Source: Paenibacillus anaericanus | Lineage (GTDB): Bacteria; Bacillota; Bacilli; Paenibacillales; Paenibacillaceae | Direction: 5' to 3' | Length of the DNA: 64,000 bases | Assembly: GCF_003994475.1 (NCBI RefSeq) | Contig: NZ_RZNY01000004.1 | Location: 186,001-250,000 of the forward strand | Shown here: positions 35,497 to 44,859 of the stretch, one piece after another | How positions within the stretch are numbered: position 1 is the stretch's first letter | Layout: each line of letters starts with the position of its first letter | Translations under genes and position numbers: made by a program | Notes under the pieces: generated by a model | What the model saw: only the letters and a program-made list of their open reading frames with translations | Told to the model about the DNA's origin: nothing | The model's database searches: none

Positions 35497-36003
35497 TTAA
35501 GATTCTATTCTTCTCCCCAAAATAACTAAGTCTCGCTCTACCCCGTCTAAATTTGCAACCTTGGGTAGATGTGCCCATTGATCAAAACTAAACTTCCGCA
35601 AAAGAGCTAGGCTAGGTTCGTTATGCGCAAACACGAAACCAAGTAAGGTGCTGATCGATAGTCCCGGGCACGCGGCTATAGCTCTCTCAATTAACAAACG
35701 TCCGATACCACGAGCACGATAATCACTGGATATATAGATACTAATTTCTGCAGTTGCATTGTACGCAGGTCTACCGTAAAAAGATTGAAAACTAAGCCAC
35801 GCGATGATATTGTCACCCGATTTCATCACCCACAAAGGGCGGAGTTCCGGGGAATGTTCATGAAACCAAGGTTTTTTGCTCTCTACAGTTACTGGTTCCA
35901 AATCGGCCGTGACCATCCGGCTTGCAACCGTCTCATTGTATATTTCTACTATTCGCTCTAAATCGTCGATACGTGCATCTTCAATAATGTAGGATTCAAT
36001 CAT
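35497..36003 (-). CDS. GNAT acetyltransferase, phosphinothricin/methionine-sulfoximine type
   Basis: A 168-residue protein that resembles Pat/YncA acetyltransferases: [42 protein letters not shown], and [16 protein letters not shown] as the acetyl-CoA loop. Such enzymes acetylate phosphinothricin, methionine sulfoximine or related amino acids. The ATG at 36003 lies inside the end of the DUF5680 gene (8-base overlap) with GGTGGAG upstream, showing translational coupling. Confidence 0.82.
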   Translation of the reverse strand: MIESYIIEDARIDDLERIVEIYNETVASRMVTADLEPVTVESKKPWFHEHSPELRPLWVMKSGDNIIAWLSFQSFYGRPAYNATAEISIYISSDYRARGIGRLLIERAIAACPGLSISTLLGFVFAHNEPSLALLRKFSFDQWAHLPKVANLDGVERDLVILGRRIES

Positions 36004-36454
36004 ATGCAATTTCTCCACCGTGAAAAAAGAGATGATAAATCTCCTCTCCCTTATACATAATCCGCTCTTCACCGCTAAATTGTACTAAATCCCCATTCCA
36101 TGAACATTCATATTCGAAGTCCTTATTTCGATGGCTGGCAGGTCCTCGGTAGGGTGCATCTTGACAAACCAACATTAAACACTCTAACAGAAATTCCGGA
36201 AATCTCTGTACTGGATTCGCTGTTCTGCCATGATAATTCATTCCCCATACGGCCGTCTCGTTCAGCCTAACAATCTCTTGTCCGGAAAAATGTAACCCTC
36301 CAAAATAACTATCTAGATAACTGTAATTTCCTTTTGTATAGAGGATATCCTTCGTTCCAGGTCTGCTAGAAGCAACTCCATTATTACCAGAAGCATATGA
36401 ATTACGTTTAGCTTCAACTAGGAAATCCCTAAACTCCTTCTCATTGTTCATCAT
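35996..36454 (-). CDS. DUF5680-domain protein
   Basis: A 152-residue soluble protein starting at ATG 36454 after GGGGGAAAACGTT. The pattern [43 protein letters not shown] and [13 protein letters not shown] is that of DUF5680, a domain often attached to XRE regulators; here it stands alone. Function unknown. It overlaps the downstream GNAT gene. Confidence 0.75.
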   Translation of the reverse strand: MMNNEKEFRDFLVEAKRNSYASGNNGVASSRPGTKDILYTKGNYSYLDSYFGGLHFSGQEIVRLNETAVWGMNYHGRTANPVQRFPEFLLECLMLVCQDAPYRGPASHRNKDFEYECSWNGDLVQFSGEERIMYKGEEIYHLFFHGGEIAYD

Positions 36455-36510
36455 AACGTTTTCCCCCAAATTCAACTTACTTGGAACTACCTCATCCATA
36501 TCTTTATCAA

Positions 36511-36813
36511 TTAATCTGTTTCATGCCTGATCTGCACGTAATGTTCCACAATCGGGAAAGGTTCATAGAAGTGATGGAGCAACGCCTTCCATTCTTCATA
36601 CTGTGGTGACTGACGAAAGCCAATTTCATGATCCGTTAGCGTTCTCCATTTGACGAGTAGAATATATTTATTCTCGGTCTCAACACATTTATGTAGCTCG
36701 TGTTCCATATAACCATGCATTTGCGAAATGATCTTGGATGCCTTTCTGAAGTTGCTCTCAAAGTCATTAATTGTACCTGGTTTAACATGTAATTCGGCTA
36801 CTTCAAGTATCAT
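36511..36813 (-). CDS. Antibiotic biosynthesis monooxygenase (ABM)-domain protein
   Basis: A 100-residue ferredoxin-like ABM fold: [46 protein letters not shown] and [14 protein letters not shown]. Members include cofactor-free quinone monooxygenases and haem-degrading enzymes; the Asn-Trp-His trio of IsdG-type enzymes is not evident. AGGTGAGGA precedes the ATG. First gene of the run ending at 33080. Confidence 0.82.
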   Translation of the reverse strand: MILEVAELHVKPGTINDFESNFRKASKIISQMHGYMEHELHKCVETENKYILLVKWRTLTDHEIGFRQSPQYEEWKALLHHFYEPFPIVEHYVQIRHETD

Positions 36814-36941
36814 CTTCTATCCTCACCTTCCTTTTCCGTATATTCATTTATATTGCATCTCTACACCAAATCTAATTTTATAATTATACCATTCTAGCCG
36901 ACTGAACAACAAGAACAAACGTTCTATATCTCAATTAAATG

Positions 36942-36983
36942 AAAAAACCTATTACAGAGAGGGATTTCTTTCTCCACAATAGG
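36942..36983 (-). terminator. Terminator of the TrpXYZ-type ABC operon
   Basis: On the minus strand CCTATTGTGGAGA and TCTCTGTAATAGG enclose a loop and are followed by T6. Confidence 0.75.
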
Positions 36984-37014
36984 CTTATGAATATTAGCAC
37001 AATATGATGATTAT

Positions 37015-37809
37015 TTAACCGAGCATAACGCGATCATCTGAGAGCTTATGACCACTGATCACTTCAAACTCTCCAAGCAACTGCTCCATGGTCAAATGAC
37101 CTTTTCTATCCTCATTTACATCGAGGATAATACGTCCATTATCCATCATGATCAAGCGATTGCCTAGACGAATAGCTTGTTCCATGTTATGGGTGACCAT
37201 CAAAGTCGTCAATTTCAACTCGCTCACAATGTTCTGTGTAAGCTGTGTTACAAGTTCAGCACGGGCCGGATCTAGAGCCGCGGTATGCTCATCAAGTAGC
37301 AATATTTGAGGCTCGGTGAAACTGGCCATAAGTAAACTAAGCGCCTGACGTTCTCCGCCGGACAACGTACCTACTTTGGCACGAAGACGATCTTCAAGAC
37401 CAATTCCAAGACGGCTAAGTTGCTCACGGAACAGCGAACGACGCTGAGACGTAACCCCTATGCGTAATCCGCGACCTTTGCCACGAGTGTAGGCCATGGC
37501 CAAGTTCTCTTCGATCGTCATATGCGGTGCAGTTCCAGCCATCGGATCCTGAAAGACACGACCAATCCAGCGGCTTCGCTTATACTCCGGCAGGTGACCT
37601 ACATCATTTCCGTCGATAATAATTTGACCAACATCCGGTCTAAGAACACCGGAGATCATGTTCATCAACGTTGATTTTCCTGCTCCATTACTTCCAATCA
37701 CGGTTACGAAATCCCCAGGTTGCAGTGTTAGATTCACATCTACCAGTGCAATCTTCTCATCTGGTGATCCGGGGTGGAACAACTTAGTTACATGTAAGAG
37801 TTGTAACAT
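37015..37809 (-). CDS. ABC transporter ATP-binding protein (TrpZ-like)
   Basis: A 264-residue ATPase with all motifs: Walker A VIGSNGAGKSTLM, Q-loop VFQDPM, signature TLSGGERQALSLL, Walker B ILLLDEHTAAL and H-loop VTHNM. It energises the adjacent permease. The ATG overlaps the permease stop (TAATG). The sequence type belongs to the COG1101 group that pairs with COG4120 permease and COG2984 binding protein; TrpXYZ of streptococci, a tryptophan importer, is the characterised member. Confidence 0.85.
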   Translation of the reverse strand: MLQLLHVTKLFHPGSPDEKIALVDVNLTLQPGDFVTVIGSNGAGKSTLMNMISGVLRPDVGQIIIDGNDVGHLPEYKRSRWIGRVFQDPMAGTAPHMTIEENLAMAYTRGKGRGLRIGVTSQRRSLFREQLSRLGIGLEDRLRAKVGTLSGGERQALSLLMASFTEPQILLLDEHTAALDPARAELVTQLTQNIVSELKLTTLMVTHNMEQAIRLGNRLIMMDNGRIILDVNEDRKGHLTMEQLLGEFEVISGHKLSDDRVMLG

Positions 37810-38723
37810 TAGAGTTCGCCCCCCAGACTTGTATGATCGGTTCCAGTAGTAATTTCACTTGAGCGTTTTTGCGCCATTGACTTCGCCTTACGGGACCTTT
37901 GCATCGTAGGAAGCACCAATGCCGCCACAACGATAACAGCTGTGATTAGCTTCAAATCGGTCTGCTCGATCCATTCAATCCGCAACGCAAGTGCATAGAT
38001 GAAGCGGTACACTATCGCACCAAGCACCACAGCAAGGGTAGCAAAGATTACATTTCTTGCTCCGAAGATCGCTTCACCGATAATAACAGAGGCCAGTCCA
38101 ATCACAATCATCCCTATACCGGAGGAGATATCCGCGAATCCAGAACTCTGGGCAATTAACCCACCGGACAGTGCAACCAGACCGTTAGAGAGACTAAGAC
38201 CAAGGATAATTGTATGATCGGTATGTGCACCGAAACTACGGATCATCCGCTGATTGTCACCCGTTGCTCGGAGTGCTAAACCAAGATCTGTATGGAAGAA
38301 TAAATCCAGTAATAGCTTCACAATGATTACAATAAACGGCATCAATAGTAGTTCTGATACCGAGCTGAATAACGTTTTTTCCCCTAATAAAGATACATTG
38401 GGCTTGCCCATAATCCTCATATTAATGGAGTACAGTGCGATCATCATTACAATCCCTGATAATAGACCGTTGATCCGACCTTTTGTATGAAGAAGCCCAG
38501 TAATCGCGCCTGCTACCATCCCACCACCAAATGCAGCAATTGTGGCAATCCAAGGCGCTACGCCACCTGTAATCATAACAGCAGCAATAGCACCACCCGT
38601 TGTAAAGCTACCGTCCACAGTCAGATCTGGGAAATCTAATATTCGAAATGTGATATATACCCCTAACGCCATTAGGGCATAGATCATTCCCGATTCAAGC
38701 GCTCCGATTAACGAGTTCATCAT
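37809..38723 (-). CDS. ABC transporter permease (TrpY-like)
   Basis: A 304-residue permease with about nine membrane segments, related to branched-chain amino-acid/sugar permeases. FRILDFPDLTVDGSFTTGGA and GKINGLLSGI-like text (KGRINGLLSGIVMMIALYS) are hallmarks of the COG4120 group. AGGAGG lies eight bases before the ATG. It stands between binding protein and ATPase genes in one operon. Confidence 0.85.
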   Translation of the reverse strand: MMNSLIGALESGMIYALMALGVYITFRILDFPDLTVDGSFTTGGAIAAVMITGGVAPWIATIAAFGGGMVAGAITGLLHTKGRINGLLSGIVMMIALYSINMRIMGKPNVSLLGEKTLFSSVSELLLMPFIVIIVKLLLDLFFHTDLGLALRATGDNQRMIRSFGAHTDHTIILGLSLSNGLVALSGGLIAQSSGFADISSGIGMIVIGLASVIIGEAIFGARNVIFATLAVVLGAIVYRFIYALALRIEWIEQTDLKLITAVIVVAALVLPTMQRSRKAKSMAQKRSSEITTGTDHTSLGGEL

Positions 38724-38754
38724 GATGCATACCTCCTAAATGTTGGTGGATACG

Positions 38755-39789
38755 CTATTCCAGAATGTTGTTCTCTTTGTCATTAACTTGATCTTTCATT
38801 GCGTCCGTCACTTCTATTCCTTGTTCGGCAGCCGCCTTCAAATTAAGAATCAAATCGAGTTTCTCTGGTACAGTTACTTTCATATCTCCTACTTTTTTAC
38901 CGTTCTTCAGCACTTCAACAGCCATTTGACCAACTTGGTAACCATGATCATAGTATTTGAATCCTACTGTGGCAAAAGCACCCTTCTCTACTGAATCCCG
39001 ATCACTGGAGAAGAAAGGCAGATCATTTTCATTCGCCACTTGAATAATTGTACTTACAGCTTCTACAACTGTGTTGTCTAAAGTAATATAAATTGCATCT
39101 ACACGTCCTACCAAAGACTCTGCTGCTTGCTTTACTTCCGATGTATTCGTTACAGATGCCTTCACAAGCTTAATGCCATGTTTTTCGAGAGCTTTCTCAG
39201 CATAATCAGCCATAATCACTGCATTGGGTTCGCCTTGGTTTAACACGATACCTACATTCTTTACGTCTTTGACATTCTCGGCTAGGAAATCCATCAACTT
39301 CGAGATAGCCTCTGGATTCGTATCCGAAGCTCCGGAAATATTACCACCTGGTTTGTCTAAATTATCAATTAACTTCGCATCGATAGGATCAGTAACAGCC
39401 GCAAATAGGATCGGTGAATCTTTAACATTCTGAACAATTGCCTGAGCCGTTGGTGTAGCAATGGCAAGAACCAGATCGTATTTCTCACCGGCGATTTTTT
39501 GAGCAATTGTATTATTATTGTTCTGATCACCTTGTGCATTGTTATAATCTAGCGTTAGATTTTCTTTTTCTATGATACCGGCATCTTTAAGCGCTGCTAG
39601 AAAACCTTCACGTGTCGCATCTAGTGAGGGATGCTCCACAATCTGCGAGACAGCAATTTTATAAGAATCCTTCTCTGCTGCGCTTCCCCCATCACCACTA
39701 CCACTACTTTTGTTATTGTTGTTGCCACATCCTACAACACTGATCAACATCGCTGATACCGCTAACAGTAAACCGATTTTCTTCTTCAT
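38755..39789 (-). CDS. ABC transporter substrate-binding lipoprotein (TrpX-like)
   Basis: A 344-residue lipoprotein starting at ATG 39789 after AAGGGGGGC. The lipobox is ISVVGC near residue 21, followed by an Asn/Ser/Gly linker. The mature part matches the COG2984 group: KIAVSQIVEHPSLDATREGF, DYNNAQGDQNNNN, PILFAAVTDPIDAKLI and TLDNTVVEAVSTI. It captures the ligand, possibly an aromatic amino acid, outside the membrane. Two hairpins precede it in the leader (39817-39870). No T-box or trp leader peptide was found. Confidence 0.85.
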   Translation of the reverse strand: MKKKIGLLLAVSAMLISVVGCGNNNNKSSGSGDGGSAAEKDSYKIAVSQIVEHPSLDATREGFLAALKDAGIIEKENLTLDYNNAQGDQNNNNTIAQKIAGEKYDLVLAIATPTAQAIVQNVKDSPILFAAVTDPIDAKLIDNLDKPGGNISGASDTNPEAISKLMDFLAENVKDVKNVGIVLNQGEPNAVIMADYAEKALEKHGIKLVKASVTNTSEVKQAAESLVGRVDAIYITLDNTVVEAVSTIIQVANENDLPFFSSDRDSVEKGAFATVGFKYYDHGYQVGQMAVEVLKNGKKVGDMKVTVPEKLDLILNLKAAAEQGIEVTDAMKDQVNDKENNILE

Positions 39790-39816
39790 TTGAAATGCCC
39801 CCCTTAAAAGTATCAA

Positions 39817-39870
39817 CTCTATTATTTCAAAATAGAGCACAGCCGCTTTAACGCTTTTATTCGTTAAAGC
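39817..39870 (-). promoter_or_regulatory. Two adjacent hairpins in the leader of the ABC operon
   Basis: GCTTTAACG/CGTTAAAGC (39845-39870) and CTCTATT/AATAGAG (39817-39837) form two perfect stems just before the ribosome site. No T run follows, so they are not simple terminators. They may stabilise or control the mRNA. Confidence 0.4.
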
Positions 39871-39913
39871 ATATACATGTGAGTTTGCCCCACATCTTCT
39901 CATTCGATATGTT

Positions 39914-39982
39914 ATTCCTATATTAAATGGTGGTTAATTATCCGTCAATCGGAATTATTGAGTTCGTGCTTAATATAGGAAT
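39914..39982. repeat. 13-base perfect inverted repeat 43 bases apart
   Basis: ATTCCTATATTAA at 39914-39926 is mirrored by TTAATATAGGAAT at 39970-39982. The space between holds no gene. Confidence 0.5.
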
Positions 39983-40020
39983 AAAGAAAGATGACTCCTA
40001 TATGAAATCAGAAGTCATCT
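39983..40020 (-). terminator. Terminator of the LPMO gene
   Basis: On the minus strand AGATGACT and AGTCATCT pair around a 16-base loop and are followed by TTCTTTATT. Confidence 0.7.
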
Positions 40021-40048
40021 ATTTAATAACGGCAAAGGATATCAGAAT

Positions 40049-41392
40049 CTATGGAATTACTTTCCAAACATCGGCCCCAGTTGAACCAGGCGTTTCACCT
40101 AGTGTCCACCATTTAGCTTCGTAGTTAACTCCGTTATGCGTCACCTTGTTGCCACCCACATAGACCGTAGACACGTTCCATGCTGTATAAGTGGTAGGAG
40201 CTGCTGGTGTTGTAACATTTAACGTATTACTCGCTATTGATACATTACCCGCGGCATCAACTGCTTTTATTGTAAAGGCATAGGCCGTACTAGGCGTTAG
40301 ATTGGTGACGGAATAGGCAAGGATCGACCCAGATACCGTATCAATGAGCGTGGTCCCGCGGTAAATTTGATAAGAGGTCACTGCAATGTTGTCACTTGAA
40401 GCGTTCCACATCAAAGGTACCGTAGTCGAGGTTGTACTACCCATTACATGCAGGCTCGTTGGGGCTGATGGAGGATCAACATCCGGTCCTGTGACAACAA
40501 GGGTCGTGATTGAGGCCGTATTGCTCGCAGCGGATACATTGCCAGCATCATCGACAGCTCTTACCGTTAAATTAAAAGCTGTATTAGAGGTCAGGCCGGT
40601 CAAATTGTAACTTAGAGCTCCATTAGTGGAAGCAATCTGTGTTGAACCATTGAAGATCCGGTAGCTAGTTACACCAACGTTGTCCGTGGCCGCCGTCCAG
40701 GTAACTGTAGCACTTGTCGTTGCGATATTAGATACGACCAGACCTGTAGGAGCTGTTGGAGCTACAGTATCGAGATTGCCAGGAAAATTAACATCGATGA
40801 CATTATAGAATGCGTTGGCTGTATCTGCTATTTCCCACACTGCCAGTATGACTTGATATCCCGTTCTATTAGGAACATTACAAGTGTCAGAATAAGTATT
40901 GTCAGGTGTTCCGCTATAGGAAACGCTGCAAAATGGTGTTAAATCGAATGAAGCACGTGTAAGCGGAGCATTTGGATTCCAGTCTTGCTTGGTCATGTAA
41001 TACTTCCAACTTGATGTAGAGTGTGGAACTTTTATATTCCAGTTGAACGTAGTCGTACCCGGGCTGATGTTTACCTTTGTCCAACGGGTCGCCGATTGCT
41101 CATCAAGTGCGGCGAATGCACCGTTGGCGCTGGCAATTTTACCATCAGCCGGACCTGCTGCAGGAAACCCTTTCAGTGCCTCAAGACTATATGGCTCATA
41201 AATGATGAGACCACAATTGTTATTAATTCCACTGGCACATAGCGCTGCACGGCTAGATGGATTGTTAACGTAACCATGAGCTGTGGCTTTCCCCTCGAAC
41301 ACAAAGAGCATAGCGATAGTCAACATAAGCATCATACCGCCGGCGACTAGTACTTTTATCATTCGTGATTGAGTTAAACGTAGAGTTGTCAT
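40049..41392 (-). CDS. Secreted chitin-active lytic polysaccharide monooxygenase (AA10-FN3x2-CBM5/12)
   Basis: A 447-residue exported enzyme with ATG at 41392 after AAAGGAGGGGG. The signal peptide ends ...GKATA, so the mature protein begins with His (residue 39), the first ligand of the copper histidine brace. The second His is in VPHSTSSWKYY (residue 124), and WEIADTANAFYNVIDVN provides the axial Phe. The AA10 part is very close to Serratia CBP21, including LKGFPAAGPADGKIASA and TRASFDLTPFC. Two FN3 modules follow (~205-390) and a CBM5/12 chitin-binding tail (YTAWNVSTVYVGGNKV). It oxidatively cleaves crystalline chitin. Confidence 0.93.
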   Translation of the reverse strand: MTTLRLTQSRMIKVLVAGGMMLMLTIAMLFVFEGKATAHGYVNNPSSRAALCASGINNNCGLIIYEPYSLEALKGFPAAGPADGKIASANGAFAALDEQSATRWTKVNISPGTTTFNWNIKVPHSTSSWKYYMTKQDWNPNAPLTRASFDLTPFCSVSYSGTPDNTYSDTCNVPNRTGYQVILAVWEIADTANAFYNVIDVNFPGNLDTVAPTAPTGLVVSNIATTSATVTWTAATDNVGVTSYRIFNGSTQIASTNGALSYNLTGLTSNTAFNLTVRAVDDAGNVSAASNTASITTLVVTGPDVDPPSAPTSLHVMGSTTSTTVPLMWNASSDNIAVTSYQIYRGTTLIDTVSGSILAYSVTNLTPSTAYAFTIKAVDAAGNVSIASNTLNVTTPAAPTTYTAWNVSTVYVGGNKVTHNGVNYEAKWWTLGETPGSTGADVWKVIP

Positions 41393-41941
41393 TATAAACC
41401 CCCTCCTTTTAGTGGTAAAAGTTAGAGCTAAGTTACCTCCACATGTTAGCAGCAAATACCCAAGCACGACCTCCCTTCATCTTCGCAGTCCATGATCAAC
41501 CTAAGAACCAATATCCTTGTGACACCCGCCCTACCCTCCTTCAGTAAGATTGTGTATATAAACTCTCAGTGAGTTTATACTAAAATGACAAATCACCTCA
41601 TTGTAACCGATTACATAAGTGATTAGTGCTTGAAACTATATGTAAACCTTTCACATGTAATTACGAAATAGACTCCTAAACTCGTATCATTTGTCACACA
41701 TATATTAACATTATATGTCATATTTAACAACCTATTTATAGATATTTTTTACATTTATTCCTCGTGGAACCAAATAGTCCGTATGGATTGTAACCAATCT
41801 ATAAACCTCCTAATCAAATGATAGATAACTCAATTCATCTCCAAAAAAATCGAATGTACACTTACCTCTTCAGCACCCTGTATAGTATAATGTTCAAATC
41901 TGCGTCAAACTGTGATCCAAGTAGAAAGGATGTTTCAACGT
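41393..41941. other. Gene-free interval with a small hairpin
   Basis: A 549-base A/T-rich stretch between divergent genes. It must hold the promoters of the LPMO gene and of the Bcr-type transporter. TATAAACTC and GAGTTTATA (41557-41579) form a perfect stem-loop. No small gene with a ribosome site was seen. Confidence 0.5.
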
Positions 41942-43186
41942 ATGAGCTCAAACACTAGTAATCCTCCTAACTCAAAAAGTCCAATATCTTCTTCAAAGCG
42001 TATGAAGTCAGCGCTTATTCTTGGTAGTCTATCTGCCTTCGGACCGCTCTGTCTGGACATGTATCTACCTGCTTTGCCAAATTTAGCGAACGAACTAAAT
42101 ACCAGCGCCTCCATGGCACAGCTAAGCCTGACCGCTTGCTTGCTCGGACTAGCTCTCGGCCAGCTAGTTGCAGGTCCTCTAAGTGATGTGCGCGGACGAC
42201 GCACACCGCTAATCGTAGCGTTGATCATCTATGCTATTAGTTCACTTCTCTGCGTCTTCGCCCCTTCCGCATGGTTCCTAATTGGGTTTCGATTCATTCA
42301 GGGCTTAGCAGGAGCTGCGGGGATCGTTATCTCACGTGCGGTCGTTCGTGACATGTATTCAGGCACGGAGCTCACGAAATTCTTCTCGCTCCTAATGCTA
42401 GTCAATGGGGCGGCTCCGATCCTGGCCCCGTTATTTGGCGGTCAACTGCTGAATTTCGTGTCATGGCGTGGTGTATTCGTTGTCCTCAGTCTGATTGGCG
42501 TAGCAATGTTGCTGGCTGTCCTATTCGGTCTTCCCGAAACTTTACCTAAGGAGCGGCGCCAATCCGGTGGTATGAACGAGACGTTATCAACCTTCCGACG
42601 GTTGCTGAGAGATAGAATATTTATTGGCTACTGTTTAGCCCAAGGTCTCGTCACAGCAGCGATGTTCGGATATATATCAGGATCTTCCTTTGTCCTTCAA
42701 AACATATTTCATGTATCAGAGCAAATGTATAGTCTCATCTTCGCTATCAACGGGGTCGGCATTATCATTGCCAGTCAAACAACCGGCCGACTTGCTGGAA
42801 GATTCAAAGAATCTTCCCTACTTGCTTTTGGGCTAGGGCTAGCCGGTGTATCCTCCATCGCCTTGCTTACCGTCATATTGACGGGTGGTGGTTTAATAGC
42901 CATTCTGATCCCATTATTCCTCATCGTATCTTGCGTCGGTATCGTAGGAACTTCAACTTTCGCGTTAGCAATGAATAGTCAAAGTAAATCAGCAGGCAGT
43001 GCGTCAGCCCTGCTTGGCTTACTTCCTTATATTCTTGGTGCTGCAGTCGCCCCACTCGTTGGTCTTGGTGGCGACAAAACGGCAGTCCCAATGGGTATCG
43101 TCATTATTGTAGCTAACCTCAGTGCGGTTATCTGCTACTTGTTTGTTGTTCGTAGAGCTCAGGTTAAATTAAAGGCCGCTTCATAA
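41942..43186 (+). CDS. Bcr/CflA-family MFS drug efflux transporter
   Basis: A 414-residue transporter with 12 membrane segments. The start of helix 1 SAFGPLCLDMYLPALPNLA, then GPLSDVRGRRTPLIV and GFRFIQGLAGAAGIVISRAVVRDMY are diagnostic for the Bcr/CflA subfamily (bicyclomycin, chloramphenicol and sulphonamide exporters). The ATG at 41942 follows GAAAGGA with an 11-base gap; a GTG 30 bases upstream is in frame but less likely. The substrate is unproven. Confidence 0.88.
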   Translation: MSSNTSNPPNSKSPISSSKRMKSALILGSLSAFGPLCLDMYLPALPNLANELNTSASMAQLSLTACLLGLALGQLVAGPLSDVRGRRTPLIVALIIYAISSLLCVFAPSAWFLIGFRFIQGLAGAAGIVISRAVVRDMYSGTELTKFFSLLMLVNGAAPILAPLFGGQLLNFVSWRGVFVVLSLIGVAMLLAVLFGLPETLPKERRQSGGMNETLSTFRRLLRDRIFIGYCLAQGLVTAAMFGYISGSSFVLQNIFHVSEQMYSLIFAINGVGIIIASQTTGRLAGRFKESSLLAFGLGLAGVSSIALLTVILTGGGLIAILIPLFLIVSCVGIVGTSTFALAMNSQSKSAGSASALLGLLPYILGAAVAPLVGLGGDKTAVPMGIVIIVANLSAVICYLFVVRRAQVKLKAAS

Positions 43187-43214
43187 TTTGATTTAATTGG
43201 GAGGGACATACCGA

Positions 43215-43721
43215 ATGAATGATAGATACCCGATTGGTGAGTTTAAGTGTTCAGAAATAATTTCACATGAAGAAGTAACAGAATGGATTAATGAAATACG
43301 CGAATTTCCGAGTAGGCTAGTAGAGGTAGTAAGTAATTTAACAGATGTAGAGCTAAATAAAACCTATCGCGAGAATGGTTGGACGATACGTCAAGTTGTA
43401 CATCATATAGCTGATAGCCATATGAACGCTTTTATTAGGTTTAAATTAGCCTTAACCGAAGACAATCCAACGATTAAACCATATGATCAAGATGAATGGG
43501 CCAAATTAGCAGATTGTAAACTTCCAATTGAAACATCTCTTAGCATCATTGAAAGTTTGCATGAACGCTGGAGTTATTTGCTTCAAAGTCTGTCTGAAGA
43601 GCAACTAAATAGAACCTTTCATCATCCTGATTCCGGATTAGTCCGTGTTGAAAGAAACATTGGCATTTACGCTTGGCATGGCAATCATCATTTAGCACAT
43701 ATAAAAAATGCTCTAGAGTAA
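43215..43721 (+). CDS. DinB/YfiT-type putative metal-dependent thiol transferase
   Basis: A 168-residue four-helix protein of the DinB_2/YfiT group. Three metal-binding His are suggested by VVHHIADSH and HGNHHLAHI, and YPIGEFKCSE at the N-terminus is typical of YfiT. Related proteins (BstA) are bacillithiol transferases. Presence of a FosB in the same window fits a bacillithiol-making host. The ATG at 43215 follows GGGAGGGACATACCGA. It is 28 bases after the transporter stop and probably co-transcribed, suggesting joint detoxification. Confidence 0.85.
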   Translation: MNDRYPIGEFKCSEIISHEEVTEWINEIREFPSRLVEVVSNLTDVELNKTYRENGWTIRQVVHHIADSHMNAFIRFKLALTEDNPTIKPYDQDEWAKLADCKLPIETSLSIIESLHERWSYLLQSLSEEQLNRTFHHPDSGLVRVERNIGIYAWHGNHHLAHIKNALE

Positions 43722-43762
43722 AGCTTGTACCATGTTACTCCATTGATGCAACTGAACAGAAC

Positions 43763-43799
43763 AGGAGCTTGCCATATTTGTGGCAAGCTCCTGTTTTTG
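43763..43799 (+). terminator. Terminator of the transporter-YfiT unit
   Basis: AGGAGCTTGCCA, loop TATTTG, TGGCAAGCTCCT, then GTTTTTG. Confidence 0.9.
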
Positions 43800-43829
43800 A
43801 TTAAATATTTCTAATACTTTAAGAAGATA

Positions 43830-44819
43830 TTATATATTTTTTGCTAATACATACAGTCCAGGAACTGCTCTAAAACCCAGATAGTCTCTGTTAATTTTCA
43901 ACATCGGGGTATTCATGGAATCATTATTCGTTCGCATATATTGGGGCTGCTTCTCCAAAGCGGCTTCAATACTCTTAATTTTTAGCGCTTGGGCAATACC
44001 ACGGCCCCTATGTGAACTTCTCACTCCCGTAAATTCATGGTAGAAGCTAGAGGTAGCCCCCTTATAAAGTACATGGGCAACTCCTACCCATTGATTATTC
44101 TCTATCGCAACAAAGAGATAATTAGGGCTTGAACCCGGAAGGTCCAATGTCCACTTTTTCCATTCTTGCTGATCAAAATATTCACCACTAAAACCAGGAA
44201 TATCATAACTTGTGTCTCTGTACAACTCATACAGCGCCTGCTCTTTCAGAGCGATTTCTCCATCCAGTTTATCCAGAGAAGTTATAACCACTCCAGTCTC
44301 TTCTACCTTTGAAATACCAGGAAGATATTCCTCCAACTTAAATGTCGATAAATCCAGGACAGATTCAAATACATGTCTATTGATCTTAAATCCAAGTTGA
44401 GTTGCAAACTGAAGGGCAGAATTATCTTCATCCCGTATTTCATAATTCAATTTACTTGCACCAATCGAATGTGCCCATTGCTCCAAATGGCGGTACACCT
44501 CTTGCCCTATCCCCATATGACGATAGCGTGGATCAACAACAAGCCGATGATTTAGTTCACCATGAGCCGTCCACGGCGCTCTCCACGATATACCATACGC
44601 AATAGGAATATCAGCAGCATTAACAGCTACAATAACATACCGATCAAAACCAGCTAACAACTTATTCTCATCCCGATACAAATGCCCTTGTGATGGAATT
44701 TTGGAGTCATCTAGTTCTAGATCTTGAGCAGTTATGGGTTCCGGCAGACATGTATTCAAAACTTCTGCAATATAAGGATAATCCTGTGGTAACTTTACTT
44801 TTCGCACAACAACCTGCAT
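43830..44819 (-). CDS. Tandem-GNAT acetyltransferase
   Basis: A 329-residue protein with two GNAT folds. The first has VVDPRYRHMGIGQEVYRHL, the second GVRSSHRGRGIAQALKIKS followed by RTNNDSMNTPMLKINRDYLGF. The second is typical of mycothiol-synthase-like and streptothricin-type acetyltransferases. Acceptor unknown. It is the last gene of the minus-strand cluster with the two BtrH-like proteins, 40 bases after the nearer one. Confidence 0.82.
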   Translation of the reverse strand: MQVVVRKVKLPQDYPYIAEVLNTCLPEPITAQDLELDDSKIPSQGHLYRDENKLLAGFDRYVIVAVNAADIPIAYGISWRAPWTAHGELNHRLVVDPRYRHMGIGQEVYRHLEQWAHSIGASKLNYEIRDEDNSALQFATQLGFKINRHVFESVLDLSTFKLEEYLPGISKVEETGVVITSLDKLDGEIALKEQALYELYRDTSYDIPGFSGEYFDQQEWKKWTLDLPGSSPNYLFVAIENNQWVGVAHVLYKGATSSFYHEFTGVRSSHRGRGIAQALKIKSIEAALEKQPQYMRTNNDSMNTPMLKINRDYLGFRAVPGLYVLAKNI

Positions 44820-44859
44820 AATTCACCCCGATAATCCTTCATTTATTACAACAAAAATT

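Noticed and set aside
39790..39903. T-box or tryptophan leader upstream of the TrpXYZ-like operon
   Set aside because: No conserved T-box sequence (GGGTGGNACCGCG type) and no Trp-rich short frame; the in-frame upstream extension of the binding protein lacks Trp.
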